Origin: an uncultured Lachnospiraceae bacterium
GTDB lineage: Bacteria; Bacillota; Clostridia; Lachnospirales; Lachnospiraceae
Direction: 5' to 3'
DNA length: 64,000 bases
NCBI GenBank assembly: GCA_900315495.1
Contig: OMZJ01000008.1
Span: 62,001-126,000, forward strand
Position 1 is the stretch's first letter. Every line of letters begins with the position of its first letter. A program made the position numbers and the translations under genes. Below, in pieces: positions 1 to 7,772 of the stretch. A model generated the notes under the pieces. It worked only from the letters and a program-made list of their open reading frames with translations. It was not told the origin of the DNA and made no database searches.

Positions 1-1529
1 AGACCGAAGCCTATGTGGAGCTGATCTTTCATGTCGAGGGACAGCACAGCCTGGAGGGGCTTTCTGCCCTCGGGCTGGAGACCGAGGACGGCCAGCTGAT
101 TGTCTCGCGGAAATTCACGGGCGGCCGGAGCATCTGCCGGATCAACGGCGAAGCGGTCCCCCTGGCGAAGGTGCGGGAGGCGGCGCCGTTTCTTCTGGAT
201 GTCTACGGGCAGCGGGAGCATCAGACCCTGCTTCGCCCCGCGAGCCAGCTTGCCCTGGTGGATCGGTACGGCCGGGCCGAGACAGAGCCGCTGCGAAAGA
301 AACTGGCGGCCCAGGTGGTGTCCTACCGGAAAGCGGACGGGGAATACCGCCGGTGCCAGATGGACGAGGCGGTGCGGCTTCGGAACATCGATATCCTGAA
401 TTTTGAGATCCAGGAACTCACCGACGCGGGAATCACCCCCGGTGAGGAGGAAAAGCTCTCCGCCGCGTGGAAGAAACTGAGCGGCCGGCAGAAGGCCGTG
501 CAGGGAATCCGGCAGATCATCGACTGCATCTCCGGGGAGGGCGGTGCCTTGGATTCCGTCGGCAGGGCGGCCGGCGCCGCGGGAGAGATCGCAGATTACG
601 GGCCGGAGTGCCGGAACCTGTACAGCCAGCTGATGGACGTCCAGTCGATTCTGTCGGACTGCGACCGGGATGCCGGAGCACTGATCGACTCTGATGAGGA
701 CGATGCGGAGCAGATGGAGCGGATCTCGGAGCGCCTGGACCAGATCCGGCACCTGATGCAGAAATACGGGTGCGGTGAGAAGGAACTGCTGGATCTTCTG
801 GCGCGGAAGACCGGCGAGCTGGAAACCCTCACCAACATGGAAAAACTGCGGGACCAGTGGAAGAAGAAGGCAGAGAGAGCGCTGCGGGAGGCGGAGCAGA
901 CCGCGGCGCTTTTGAGCGCGGCCAGGGAAAAAGCGGCAGCCGCCCTGGGGGAGGAAATTGAACGGGCGGTGCAGGAACTCAATTTTTCGCAGGTGCATTT
1001 TGCCATCCGCATGGATTCCTCCGGTGCCCTGAAGGAGAACGGCTGTGACACGGCGGAGTTTCTGGTTTCCATGAACACGGGGGAGAGTCTTCGGCCGCTG
1101 GCGGATGTGGCTTCCGGCGGAGAGCTCTCGCGCATCATGCTGGCGGTCAAGTCCGTGCTGGCCGGAAAGGAGGAGACGGAGACCCTGATCTTTGATGAGA
1201 TTGACGCCGGCATCAGCGGCAGAACCGCCCAGAGAGTCGGAAAGAAGCTCAAAAAAATCGCCGGCTCATCCCAGGTGATCTGCATCAGCCACCTTCCGCA
1301 GATCGTCGCGATGGCGGACACGCATTTTTACATTGAAAAGAGAACGGAAGACGGACTCACGGCAACCCACATCCGGCGTCTGAACCGGGAGGAGAGCATC
1401 CGCGAGCTGGCCCGTCTTCTGGGCGGAACCGAGATCACGGAGCGCGTTCTGGACAACGCGCGGGAGATGAAGGAACTGGCGGAGAAATCCGGAGAAGACA
1501 AGAAAGACCAGCCGGCCGGAAAACCCTGA
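1..1529 (+). CDS. recN: DNA repair protein RecN (5' end outside window)
   Basis: RecN is an SMC-like ATPase that acts early in double-strand break repair. The reading frame is open from position 3, so the start codon and roughly the first 50-60 residues, including Walker A, lie upstream of the window. About 508 residues are visible. The segment near residues 60-80 of the visible part (DVYGQREHQTLL) is typical of RecN. It is followed by a helical coiled-coil centre, an ABC signature (ASGGELSRIMLA, about nt 1096-1131) and Walker B with D-loop (LIFDEIDAGISG, about nt 1187-1222). The C-terminus ends in a charged tail. In many Clostridia recN precedes spoIVB-spo0A; here a Spo0A-like gene follows 191 nt later. 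The identification is firm and only the 5' boundary is unknown. Confidence 0.95.
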   Translation, partial: TEAYVELIFHVEGQHSLEGLSALGLETEDGQLIVSRKFTGGRSICRINGEAVPLAKVREAAPFLLDVYGQREHQTLLRPASQLALVDRYGRAETEPLRKKLAAQVVSYRKADGEYRRCQMDEAVRLRNIDILNFEIQELTDAGITPGEEEKLSAAWKKLSGRQKAVQGIRQIIDCISGEGGALDSVGRAAGAAGEIADYGPECRNLYSQLMDVQSILSDCDRDAGALIDSDEDDAEQMERISERLDQIRHLMQKYGCGEKELLDLLARKTGELETLTNMEKLRDQWKKKAERALREAEQTAALLSAAREKAAAALGEEIERAVQELNFSQVHFAIRMDSSGALKENGCDTAEFLVSMNTGESLRPLADVASGGELSRIMLAVKSVLAGKEETETLIFDEIDAGISGRTAQRVGKKLKKIAGSSQVICISHLPQIVAMADTHFYIEKRTEDGLTATHIRRLNREESIRELARLLGGTEITERVLDNAREMKELAEKSGEDKKDQPAGKP

Positions 1530-1720
1530 GCGGGGCCGGCCGTGGAAGATACGGCAGAAGACAGAGCACCGCGGAGAAACCGCGGAAGAACGGATGCGGG
1601 AGAGCAGTGCGGCGGAATGCCGCGGTTCTCCGAAAGCCGGAGCGACAGGCACCGGGAACATACAGCCGAGGAATTCCGGGAAGTACCGGAAATATCTGAA
1701 GGAGAGAACAATGAAAAAAT
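1530..1720. other. purine-rich spacer where spoIVB would be expected
   Basis: This 191-nt spacer separates recN from the Spo0A-like gene. Short open frames cross it, but none has a family-like sequence, so I call no gene. It contains imperfect GC palindromes (around 1568-1585 and 1608-1625) and a good ribosome binding site AAGGAG at 1699-1704. I see no clear promoter or terminator, so the downstream gene may be read from recN. Confidence 0.5.
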
Positions 1721-2536
1721 ATGGTCCTGGTAAAGATTGCGTCCTCCTGTTTCCCGGGGACAGGCGAGAGAGTAAGAGAGACAGCGGAGAGAGAACACTG
1801 TGTGTATGTCGGCAATGTGTCAAACCTGGCGGATGCCTGCGTGCTGGCACTGATGTCCCGCCCGGACATTTTTCTGATCGATGAGACCCTCACGTTCAGC
1901 GAATCGGCAATCTTGATTCAGTCGGTGCGCTCGATTTCTGGCGGGAAGGCGCCGCGTTTTATCTATCTTCCGATGTACCGGAAAAAAGCCGGGAAAACGG
2001 CAGCGGAACCCGCAAAAATGACGGAATCAGAGCTTGTGCGTGAATCTTTATTGTTCTATAATTACAATGAAAGACGGGGTGAACTGCCCGAAGACAGCCG
2101 CGGAAATCCCGTGGTGCGGTCTGTCTGCAGCAGCCTGCTGCGCAGCCTGAATCCTTCGGCTGACCCGGAGAGCGCAGAGATCCTGGTGCGCCGGGCGCAG
2201 AGGGAGTATCTGGAAGAGCTCCTGGGGGTTCTTGGCATTCCATACGGCTCCGGCGGCTGGAACTTTCTCTGCGATGCGGTGCTTCGGTGTGCCGGACAGC
2301 GTGAGCTGCTCTGTTCGATCAACAAGATTCTGTATTCCCAGATTGCGGAGGAGTACGGGACGAGCCGGTCCGCGGTGGAGAAAGGCATTCGGATTGCTGC
2401 CGGCCAGGCCTGTGGGACAGACCGGCCGGAGAACCGCCGGCTGTTTGAAGAGATGACGGGCCGTGTCATGCAGGGCAGGCTTTCCAGCCGGAAACTGATC
2501 ATCCTGCTGACGCAGTGTGTCGCAGATCAATTTTAA
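1721..2536 (+). CDS. Spo0A-like response regulator with degenerate receiver
   Basis: A 271-residue protein. The C-terminal part (about 158-271) aligns by eye with the Spo0A DNA-binding domain: a GIP-type turn at 172-174, the N-K-I-L-Y-S-Q-I-A core at 201-209, and the helix-turn-helix S-R-S-A-V-E-K-G-I-R at 215-224. The N-terminal 90 residues keep a receiver-like core (PDIFLIDETL) with Asp54 at the phospho-acceptor position. The usual N-terminal acidic pair is replaced (K-I-A-S-S) and no switch Thr or clear Lys is seen, so classical phosphorylation is doubtful. Its place after recN is that of spo0A in spore-formers, but spoIVB is absent in between. The start is uncertain: AAGGAG (1699-1704) is 16 nt from ATG 1721 but 6 nt from an out-of-frame ATG at 1711. 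Orthologue of Spo0A is my inference; a paralogue is possible. Confidence 0.75.
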   Translation: MVLVKIASSCFPGTGERVRETAEREHCVYVGNVSNLADACVLALMSRPDIFLIDETLTFSESAILIQSVRSISGGKAPRFIYLPMYRKKAGKTAAEPAKMTESELVRESLLFYNYNERRGELPEDSRGNPVVRSVCSSLLRSLNPSADPESAEILVRRAQREYLEELLGVLGIPYGSGGWNFLCDAVLRCAGQRELLCSINKILYSQIAEEYGTSRSAVEKGIRIAAGQACGTDRPENRRLFEEMTGRVMQGRLSSRKLIILLTQCVADQF

Positions 2537-2580
2537 CATGCGGGTGCGGACAGCTCTGTTCTATCGGAGGAGGGAAAGAA

Positions 2581-4386
2581 ATGAAGAAAATACTCTTTGC
2601 GGCTTCGGAATGTGTGCCGTTTATCAAGACAGGTGGTCTGGCGGATGTCGTCGGTTCCCTGCCGAAATATTTCAACAAGTCGGAATATGACGTCCGCGTT
2701 ATCATGCCGAAGTACCTCTGCATCAAAGAGTCGCTGCGCGCGCAGATGAAGTATGTCACGCATTTCTACACGGATTTCTGCTGGCGCAACCAGTACGTCG
2801 GCATCCTCGAGATGGAGTATCAGGGCGTTCATTTCTATTTTGTGGACAGCGAGTTCTATTTCGGCGGACCGTGGCCGTACGGAAACATGTACGAGGACAT
2901 CGAGAAGTTCTGCTTCTTCGATAAGATGGTGCTCTCCATCCTTCCGCAGATCCACTTCAAGCCGGATATCATCCACTGCCATGACTGGCAGACGGGCCTG
3001 ATCCCGGTATATCTGAACGATAGCTTCCAGGCGGATCCCTTCTTCTGGGGAATCAAGACCATCTTTACGATCCACAACCTGAAGTTCCAGGGCGTCTGGA
3101 ACGTGGACACCATGAAGAACATGTCCGGCCTGTCGGATTATTATTTCACCTCCGACAAGCTGGAGGCTTACGGAAACGGCAACATGCTCAAGGGCGGCCT
3201 GGTCTACGCCGACCGGATCACGACGGTCAGTCGCAGCTATGCGGAGGAGATTAAAATGCCGTTTTACGGCGAGGGCCTGGACGGGCTTTTGCGCGCCAAA
3301 TCCTCCGATCTCTCCGGCATCCTGAACGGCATCGACTACGAGATCTACAATCCGGCGACGGACAAGGATATCGCGGCAAATTATGACGTGGATGGTGTAC
3401 AGGAGGGCAAGGCAAAAAACAAGGCGGCGCTGCAGCAGGAGCTTGGTCTGGAGCAGAAGCCGGACGTCTTCATGATCGGCATTGTCTCCCGCCTGACGGA
3501 CCAGAAGGGCTTTGACCTGATCGAGTGCGTGCTCGACCAGATCGCGTCGGACGACGTGCAGCTGGTGGTCCTGGGAACCGGCGAGTGGCGCTACCAGAAC
3601 ATGTTCCGCACCATCGCGGACCGGTATCCGGGCCGTGTATCGGCCAATATCTTCTATTCCGAGCCGCTTTCCCACCGCATTTACGCGGCCTGCGATGCAT
3701 TCCTGATGCCGTCGCTGTTTGAGCCCTGCGGCCTGAGCCAGCTGATGGCGCTGCGCTACGGCACTCTGCCCATCGTGCGCGAAACCGGCGGCCTGCGCGA
3801 CACGGTGAAGCCCTACAACGAGGTGGACGGAACCGGTACCGGCTTCTCCTTTGCCAACTATAACGCCCATGAGATGCTGGACATCATCCGCTACGCAAAG
3901 CGCGTCTACCGGGATTCCCGGTTTGCGTGGAACGCCATGGTGGTCCGCGCCATGCAGCAGGACTTCTCCTGGGAGGCTTCCGCCCGCCAGTACGAGACGC
4001 TCTACGACGAAGTGATTGCGGAGGAGCAGATCCGCGAGGAGCTGGCCCGCGAGATGCAGGAGCAGGAGAAGCTGAAGAAAGAGCAGGAGGAGAACGAGAA
4101 GCGCATCAAAAGCCTGAAGGACCGGGAGGAGCGCATCAAGAAGCGCAGGGAGCTTGGCCTCGGTGCCGCCTTTGCAAAGAAAGCGGAGGAATCCGCGGAA
4201 ACGGCAGAGGAGAGCGCTGACGCGGATGCTTCCGAAGTCCCCGCGGAGGATGGCTCCGGGGCAGATTCGGTGGATACCGCTTCTTCCGCCGAAGGCTTTG
4301 CTGCAGGTGAGCAGCCTGCCGGAGACTCCGGTAATCTGCCTGCGGAGAAATCCGCCGGAGAGGAGATCGGTTCGACAGAGAAATAA
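2581..4386 (+). CDS. glgA: Glycogen synthase GlgA with C-terminal coiled-coil/acidic extension
   Basis: Transfers glucose from ADP-glucose to the growing alpha-1,4-glucan in glycogen synthesis. ATG 2581 is chosen because it follows GGAGGAGGG (2569-2577) and gives the family N-terminus MKKILFAASE. Residues 16-20 (KTGGL) are the ADP-glucose site of the GT5 domain. The GT1-type half carries EPCGLSQLMALRYGTLPIVR and ETGGLRDTV. The catalytic part ends near residue 480, the usual total length of about 475-480. A further 120 residues follow: a Glu/Lys/Arg-rich predicted coiled coil (about 481-540), then an Ala/Glu/Ser-rich acidic tail. No other glycogen genes are in the window. The gene lies 44 nt after the Spo0A-like gene and is probably co-transcribed. 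Confidence 0.95.
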   Translation: MKKILFAASECVPFIKTGGLADVVGSLPKYFNKSEYDVRVIMPKYLCIKESLRAQMKYVTHFYTDFCWRNQYVGILEMEYQGVHFYFVDSEFYFGGPWPYGNMYEDIEKFCFFDKMVLSILPQIHFKPDIIHCHDWQTGLIPVYLNDSFQADPFFWGIKTIFTIHNLKFQGVWNVDTMKNMSGLSDYYFTSDKLEAYGNGNMLKGGLVYADRITTVSRSYAEEIKMPFYGEGLDGLLRAKSSDLSGILNGIDYEIYNPATDKDIAANYDVDGVQEGKAKNKAALQQELGLEQKPDVFMIGIVSRLTDQKGFDLIECVLDQIASDDVQLVVLGTGEWRYQNMFRTIADRYPGRVSANIFYSEPLSHRIYAACDAFLMPSLFEPCGLSQLMALRYGTLPIVRETGGLRDTVKPYNEVDGTGTGFSFANYNAHEMLDIIRYAKRVYRDSRFAWNAMVVRAMQQDFSWEASARQYETLYDEVIAEEQIREELAREMQEQEKLKKEQEENEKRIKSLKDREERIKKRRELGLGAAFAKKAEESAETAEESADADASEVPAEDGSGADSVDTASSAEGFAAGEQPAGDSGNLPAEKSAGEEIGSTEK

Positions 4387-4476
4387 GGTGTCCTGCCCGG
4401 CCAGGCAGAACAGACAGGCGGACCGAACATCGGATGTGCGATGACAGACTTGTCTGAGAACCTTACGATAAAAAAG

Positions 4477-4518
4477 ACAGGGTGCTGGAAATCCCGGAGG
4501 GGATTTCCAGCACCCTGT
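4477..4518. terminator. 19-bp perfect inverted repeat, terminator between convergent glgA and rqcH
   Basis: Left arm 4477-4495 and right arm 4500-4518 are perfectly complementary, with a 4-nt loop (4496-4499). Read on the minus strand the hairpin is followed by a run of six U (complement of 4470-4475), which makes a strong intrinsic terminator for rqcH. On the + side the U-tract is poor, so termination of glgA there is less certain. Confidence 0.85.
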
Positions 4519-4538
4519 TCACGTTTGATTGGGATCTG

Positions 4539-6284
4539 TCAGTCGACCGGCATCCAGTCTTTGACAAGGCCGGCGTCTGCCATCAGCGAATAATTGGTGT
4601 GGTAGATGACAAACCCTGGCTTGGCGCCGGCCGGCTTTTTCACGAATTTCCGCTGGATATAATCGACCTCCCCCCGGCCGGTGGCGCGCGCTTCCGAGTA
4701 GCGGACAGCCAGCGCGCCGGCCTCCTCGTACGTGCGGTCGGGCACGTCTCTTCCTCCGGTCTGGATGATCACGTGGGAGCCGTGGGCCTTCTTGATGTGC
4801 ATCCAGATGTCGTTCCCCTGGGCAAAATGGAATGTCAGCTCGTCATTCTGCAGGTTGTTCCGGCCGACATAGATGTCAAAGCCGTCGGAGGAGCGGAAGT
4901 GGTAGGGCGGATTCCTGCGGGGGGCGGGTTTGCGGCGTTTCCCCTGTCTTTCCGGCCGAAGGTACCCGCATTCGGTGAGCTCCCGGCGGATATCCGACAG
5001 GTCCGCCTCGCTTTCCGCCAGGTCAATGGAGGCGGAGACGGAGCGCAGATGGTCCAGCTCCTCCGCAGTCTGAACGGTCAGTCCGGTCAGCGCTTCGTTG
5101 GTGCGCTTCAGCTTTCCGTAGCGGTCAAAGTACTTCTGCGCATTTTCCACCGGAGTGAGGGTGGCATCCAGGGGAATCCGAACATCCTGACCGGTGTAAT
5201 AGTTGTTGACGACGGCTTCCCGTGATCCGGCGGGAATATCGTAGCCGTAGGTGTTGAGCAGCTCACCGTACAGGCGGTACCGGTCGCGCTTTTCGGTGTC
5301 CTTCAGCTGCTTTTCCTGCAGATCCAGTTTTTTGGCGGACCGCTCGATCAGGTTGGACACCTGCCGGCGGAGCGTGGTGGATTTTTCCCGCATGCGGGCG
5401 GCCTGTGCCCTCTCGGCGTAGAAGTGCTCAATGACGGTGCTGATGGAATCCCCCGGGACGAGGGTGCAGTCGGTCCAGCCCGTGAGGCGGATTGCTGCAA
5501 ATTCCACCGGCTGGCCGTCCTTCACCGCGGTGCAGGGGAAGAACCGGCCTTCCTGCACGTCCTCCATGACCTGCAGGAAGGCGTCCGCAGTCTTTTCTTT
5601 TTCACGGTCAGAGAGCGCACTGCATCGGGCATCCGGATCGACGCCGGCGCGGGTGACGATTTCCCCGGCGGAGACGCGGCTGATTCCCGTGAAGGAGGAG
5701 GAGAGGGCTGACGCGGCGGGCGCTTCCCCGCAGAGAACGGCGCAGACGCCGTCCCGGTCCGCGGACAGCGGATTTTTCTTCTCCTGGGTGTTCGGGATAA
5801 AGTAGCGGCGCCCGGGCAGAACCTCGCGGACGGAACTCATGGAGGAACTGACATGGCGGATGCTGTCGACGATGGTGCCGGCCTCCGAGACAAGGATGAT
5901 GTTGCTGTACTTCCCCATGATTTCGGTGTTGAGAACGCATTTTTTCAGGTCGCCCATCTCATCGTAGTGCTCCATTTCAATGGAGATCACGCGCTCCAGG
6001 CCGGGCTGGCTGATCCGCAGAATATGGGCATTTCCGATCTGCTTGCGGAGCAGCATGCAGAAATTGGGTGCGGTCAGGGGACTGGGGGGATTCTGCTCGG
6101 TCAGGTGCACCAGGGGAAGACTGGCACTGGCCGAGAGCAGAAGCCGGAAGGTGCCCTGCCGGCTCTTGACGGTCAGGATGATTTCATCCTCCTCAGGCTG
6201 GGAAACCCGGGCGATTCTGCCGTCATAAAGTTTGTCGTTCAGCTCCGCGGCTACCGCGGCCGTTACAATCCCGTCATATGCCAT
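4539..6284 (-). CDS. rqcH: RqcH/Rqc2-type NFACT protein (ribosome quality control)
   Basis: NFACT proteins bind stalled 50S subunits carrying peptidyl-tRNA and recruit tRNA-Ala to add C-terminal alanine tails. The start is placed at the ATG at 6284 (MAYDGIVTAA), which matches the family N-terminus and follows AAAGGA; the open frame continues upstream but that part looks non-coding. The protein has 581 residues, the normal length. It contains the NFACT-N region, a long coiled coil (about 280-430) and a C-terminal NFACT-R domain (SSDGFDIYVGRNNLQND and HGSHVIIQ). The residue pair equivalent to the Asp-Arg at about 97/98 of Bacillus RqcH reads Glu97-Arg98. It is transcribed alone, divergently from yicC, with a leader of nearly 200 nt. 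Confidence 0.92.
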   Translation of the reverse strand: MAYDGIVTAAVAAELNDKLYDGRIARVSQPEEDEIILTVKSRQGTFRLLLSASASLPLVHLTEQNPPSPLTAPNFCMLLRKQIGNAHILRISQPGLERVISIEMEHYDEMGDLKKCVLNTEIMGKYSNIILVSEAGTIVDSIRHVSSSMSSVREVLPGRRYFIPNTQEKKNPLSADRDGVCAVLCGEAPAASALSSSFTGISRVSAGEIVTRAGVDPDARCSALSDREKEKTADAFLQVMEDVQEGRFFPCTAVKDGQPVEFAAIRLTGWTDCTLVPGDSISTVIEHFYAERAQAARMREKSTTLRRQVSNLIERSAKKLDLQEKQLKDTEKRDRYRLYGELLNTYGYDIPAGSREAVVNNYYTGQDVRIPLDATLTPVENAQKYFDRYGKLKRTNEALTGLTVQTAEELDHLRSVSASIDLAESEADLSDIRRELTECGYLRPERQGKRRKPAPRRNPPYHFRSSDGFDIYVGRNNLQNDELTFHFAQGNDIWMHIKKAHGSHVIIQTGGRDVPDRTYEEAGALAVRYSEARATGRGEVDYIQRKFVKKPAGAKPGFVIYHTNYSLMADAGLVKDWMPVD

Positions 6285-6487
6285 AAAAATATCCTTTCCA
6301 TACAGGCACTCGCCTGTTGTGTTTTCACATCCGTTTCGTCTGCTTCTGTGGGACGGAGGGCCCGTTCCTGTGCAGACGATCCGATGTCTTCCGCCTGCTC
6401 CGTCCGAAGATACCGCCTCTTTTGATAGGATTGTGAAGCGCCATTTGTCTGATCTTTCTGTGGGTGAAGAGCAAACCGTTACGGCAA

Positions 6488-6516
6488 AGTATACCACCGG
6501 ATGTTCTTGACGTCAA
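6488..6516 (-). promoter_or_regulatory. rqcH promoter (extended -10), sharing its -35 with the yicC promoter
   Basis: On the minus strand, -35 TTGACG is the complement of 6511-6516 and -10 TATACT is the complement of 6488-6493, with 17 nt between. A TGG triplet directly before the -10 makes an extended -10. The expected start near 6481 leaves a leader of about 197 nt before the rqcH ATG. I see no recognised riboswitch in that leader. Confidence 0.75.
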
Positions 6517-6535
6517 AAGTTCTCGGAATTATAAT
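6507..6535 (+). promoter_or_regulatory. yicC operon promoter with palindromic -35
   Basis: -35 TTGACG (6507-6512), 17-nt spacer, -10 TATAAT (6530-6535). The -35 lies inside the perfect palindrome TTGACGTCAA (6507-6516), whose other half is the -35 of the divergent rqcH promoter. RNA polymerase cannot occupy both at once, so the two units should be mutually exclusive or jointly controlled (inference). Confidence 0.8.
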
Positions 6536-6612
6536 AACTGGATGATATGCCGGCTGCCCGCCGGTATGGAATCAGCAGAAACCGGGGGCGGTCCCCGGGA
6601 TGGAGGAAGCAG

Positions 6613-7488
6613 ATGATCAGCAGCATGACGGGATTCGGCCGTGCGGAGGGGTCCGGAGAGGGATTTCGCATCACGGCGGAAATCAAGTCCGTAAATCACA
6701 GATACCTGGACCTTTCGGTCCGGATGCCGCGCAATTTTGCAGCCTTTGACCCGGAAGTCCATCAGCTCCTGCGGGACATGCTGACCCGCGGCAAGGTGGA
6801 TCTGGCGGTCACGCTGGAGGAGGAGGCGGTCACCGGCACGCTCCGGTACAACCGCGCACTGGCGGCTTCCTATGTCCGGTACCTGCGCGAGATGAGTGTC
6901 GAGTTCGGCATTCCGGATGACTGCACCGCAAGCCGCGTTGCCGCGATGCCGGATGTTCTGACGACTGGCACCGGAGATGCGGATGATTCCCGCTATCACG
7001 AGGCCCTGATGGACACGGTGAAGAGAGCGGTGGAAAACCTGATCGAGGCGCGGCAGACGGAGGGCGGAAAGCTGGCGGAGGATCTGCAGCAGAAGCTCAC
7101 CGGCCTGGAAGTCATGCGGGAGGAAGCGCAGCAGCGCGCCCCCGGCGTGGTGGAAGACTACCGGAAGCGAATCACCGTCCGGATGCAGGAGGTGCTCTCC
7201 GGCGTCCCGCTGGATCAGGAGCGGATCCTGACGGAGGCGGCGCTGTACGCAGACCGGGTCTGTGTGGATGAGGAGATCGTCCGGCTCGGCACCCACATCC
7301 GCCACATGAAGGAAGCGCTGGACCAGGGCGGGGCCGTCGGCAGAAAGCTCGATTTTCTGGCGCAGGAGATGAACCGCGAGGCAAACACCGCCCTGGCCAA
7401 GGCCAACGACAGCAGCCTGGCGGATCTGGCCATCGGCATGAAGACGGAGATTGAAAAAATCCGCGAGCAGGTCCAGAACATCGAGTGA
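6613..7488 (+). CDS. yicC: YicC family endoribonuclease
   Basis: YicC/YloC proteins are stress-associated endoribonucleases. ATG 6613 follows GGAGG (6602-6606) and gives the conserved start MISSMTGFGRA; the upstream in-frame ATG at 6547 has no such support. The 291 residues match the family length. An N-terminal YicC domain (about 1-155) is followed by the C-terminal DUF1732 region (about 205-291, with EEIVRLGTHIRHM and GRKLDFLAQEMNREANT). The 5' leader has a small GC hairpin (6582-6598) just before the ribosome binding site. It heads a run of tightly overlapping genes through at least pgsA. Confidence 0.93.
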   Translation: MISSMTGFGRAEGSGEGFRITAEIKSVNHRYLDLSVRMPRNFAAFDPEVHQLLRDMLTRGKVDLAVTLEEEAVTGTLRYNRALAASYVRYLREMSVEFGIPDDCTASRVAAMPDVLTTGTGDADDSRYHEALMDTVKRAVENLIEARQTEGGKLAEDLQQKLTGLEVMREEAQQRAPGVVEDYRKRITVRMQEVLSGVPLDQERILTEAALYADRVCVDEEIVRLGTHIRHMKEALDQGGAVGRKLDFLAQEMNREANTALAKANDSSLADLAIGMKTEIEKIREQVQNIE

Positions 7489-7772
7489 AATCCATGTTTA
7501 TTAATATCGGCTTTGGTAATTTTGTCAATTCGGATCTCATCGTCGCCATCGGCCGGGCGGATTCCGCGCCGGCGAGACGGCTGATCAGCCGGGCCAGGGA
7601 GAGCAACATCCTGGTGGACTGTACGCAGGGTCGGAAGACGAAGACGATTCTGACCGCGATGAACGGTCAGGTGATCCTTTCGGCGCTGACGCCTGAGACG
7701 GTCACAGGAAGGCTCCGTACCGACAGCGCGGATGCGCTGCCGGAAGAGGAGGAGGAAAGTGGAGAACAGTAA
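7485..7772 (+). CDS. remA: RemA-like regulator (DUF370)
   Basis: RemA is a small DNA-binding protein that in Bacillus activates matrix and osmoprotection genes. FINIGFGNFVNSDLIVAI, SAPARRLISRA and LVDCTQGRKTKTILT match the family closely. The GTG at 7485 overlaps the yicC stop (7486-7488); the alternative ATG at 7494 begins MFINIGFG and agrees equally well with the family, giving 95 or 92 residues. The C-terminus is acidic and overlaps gmk by 14 nt. The order yicC-remA-gmk-rpoZ is the same as in Bacillus. Confidence 0.88.
   Translation: MKSMFINIGFGNFVNSDLIVAIGRADSAPARRLISRARESNILVDCTQGRKTKTILTAMNGQVILSALTPETVTGRLRTDSADALPEEEEESGEQ

Noticed and set aside
1542-1733. 63-codon open frame between recN and the Spo0A-like gene
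   Set aside because: No binding site at its start, Arg/Glu-rich low complexity, and it runs into the next gene's start region.
2533-3870. 445-codon open frame on the minus strand
   Set aside because: Shadow of glgA.
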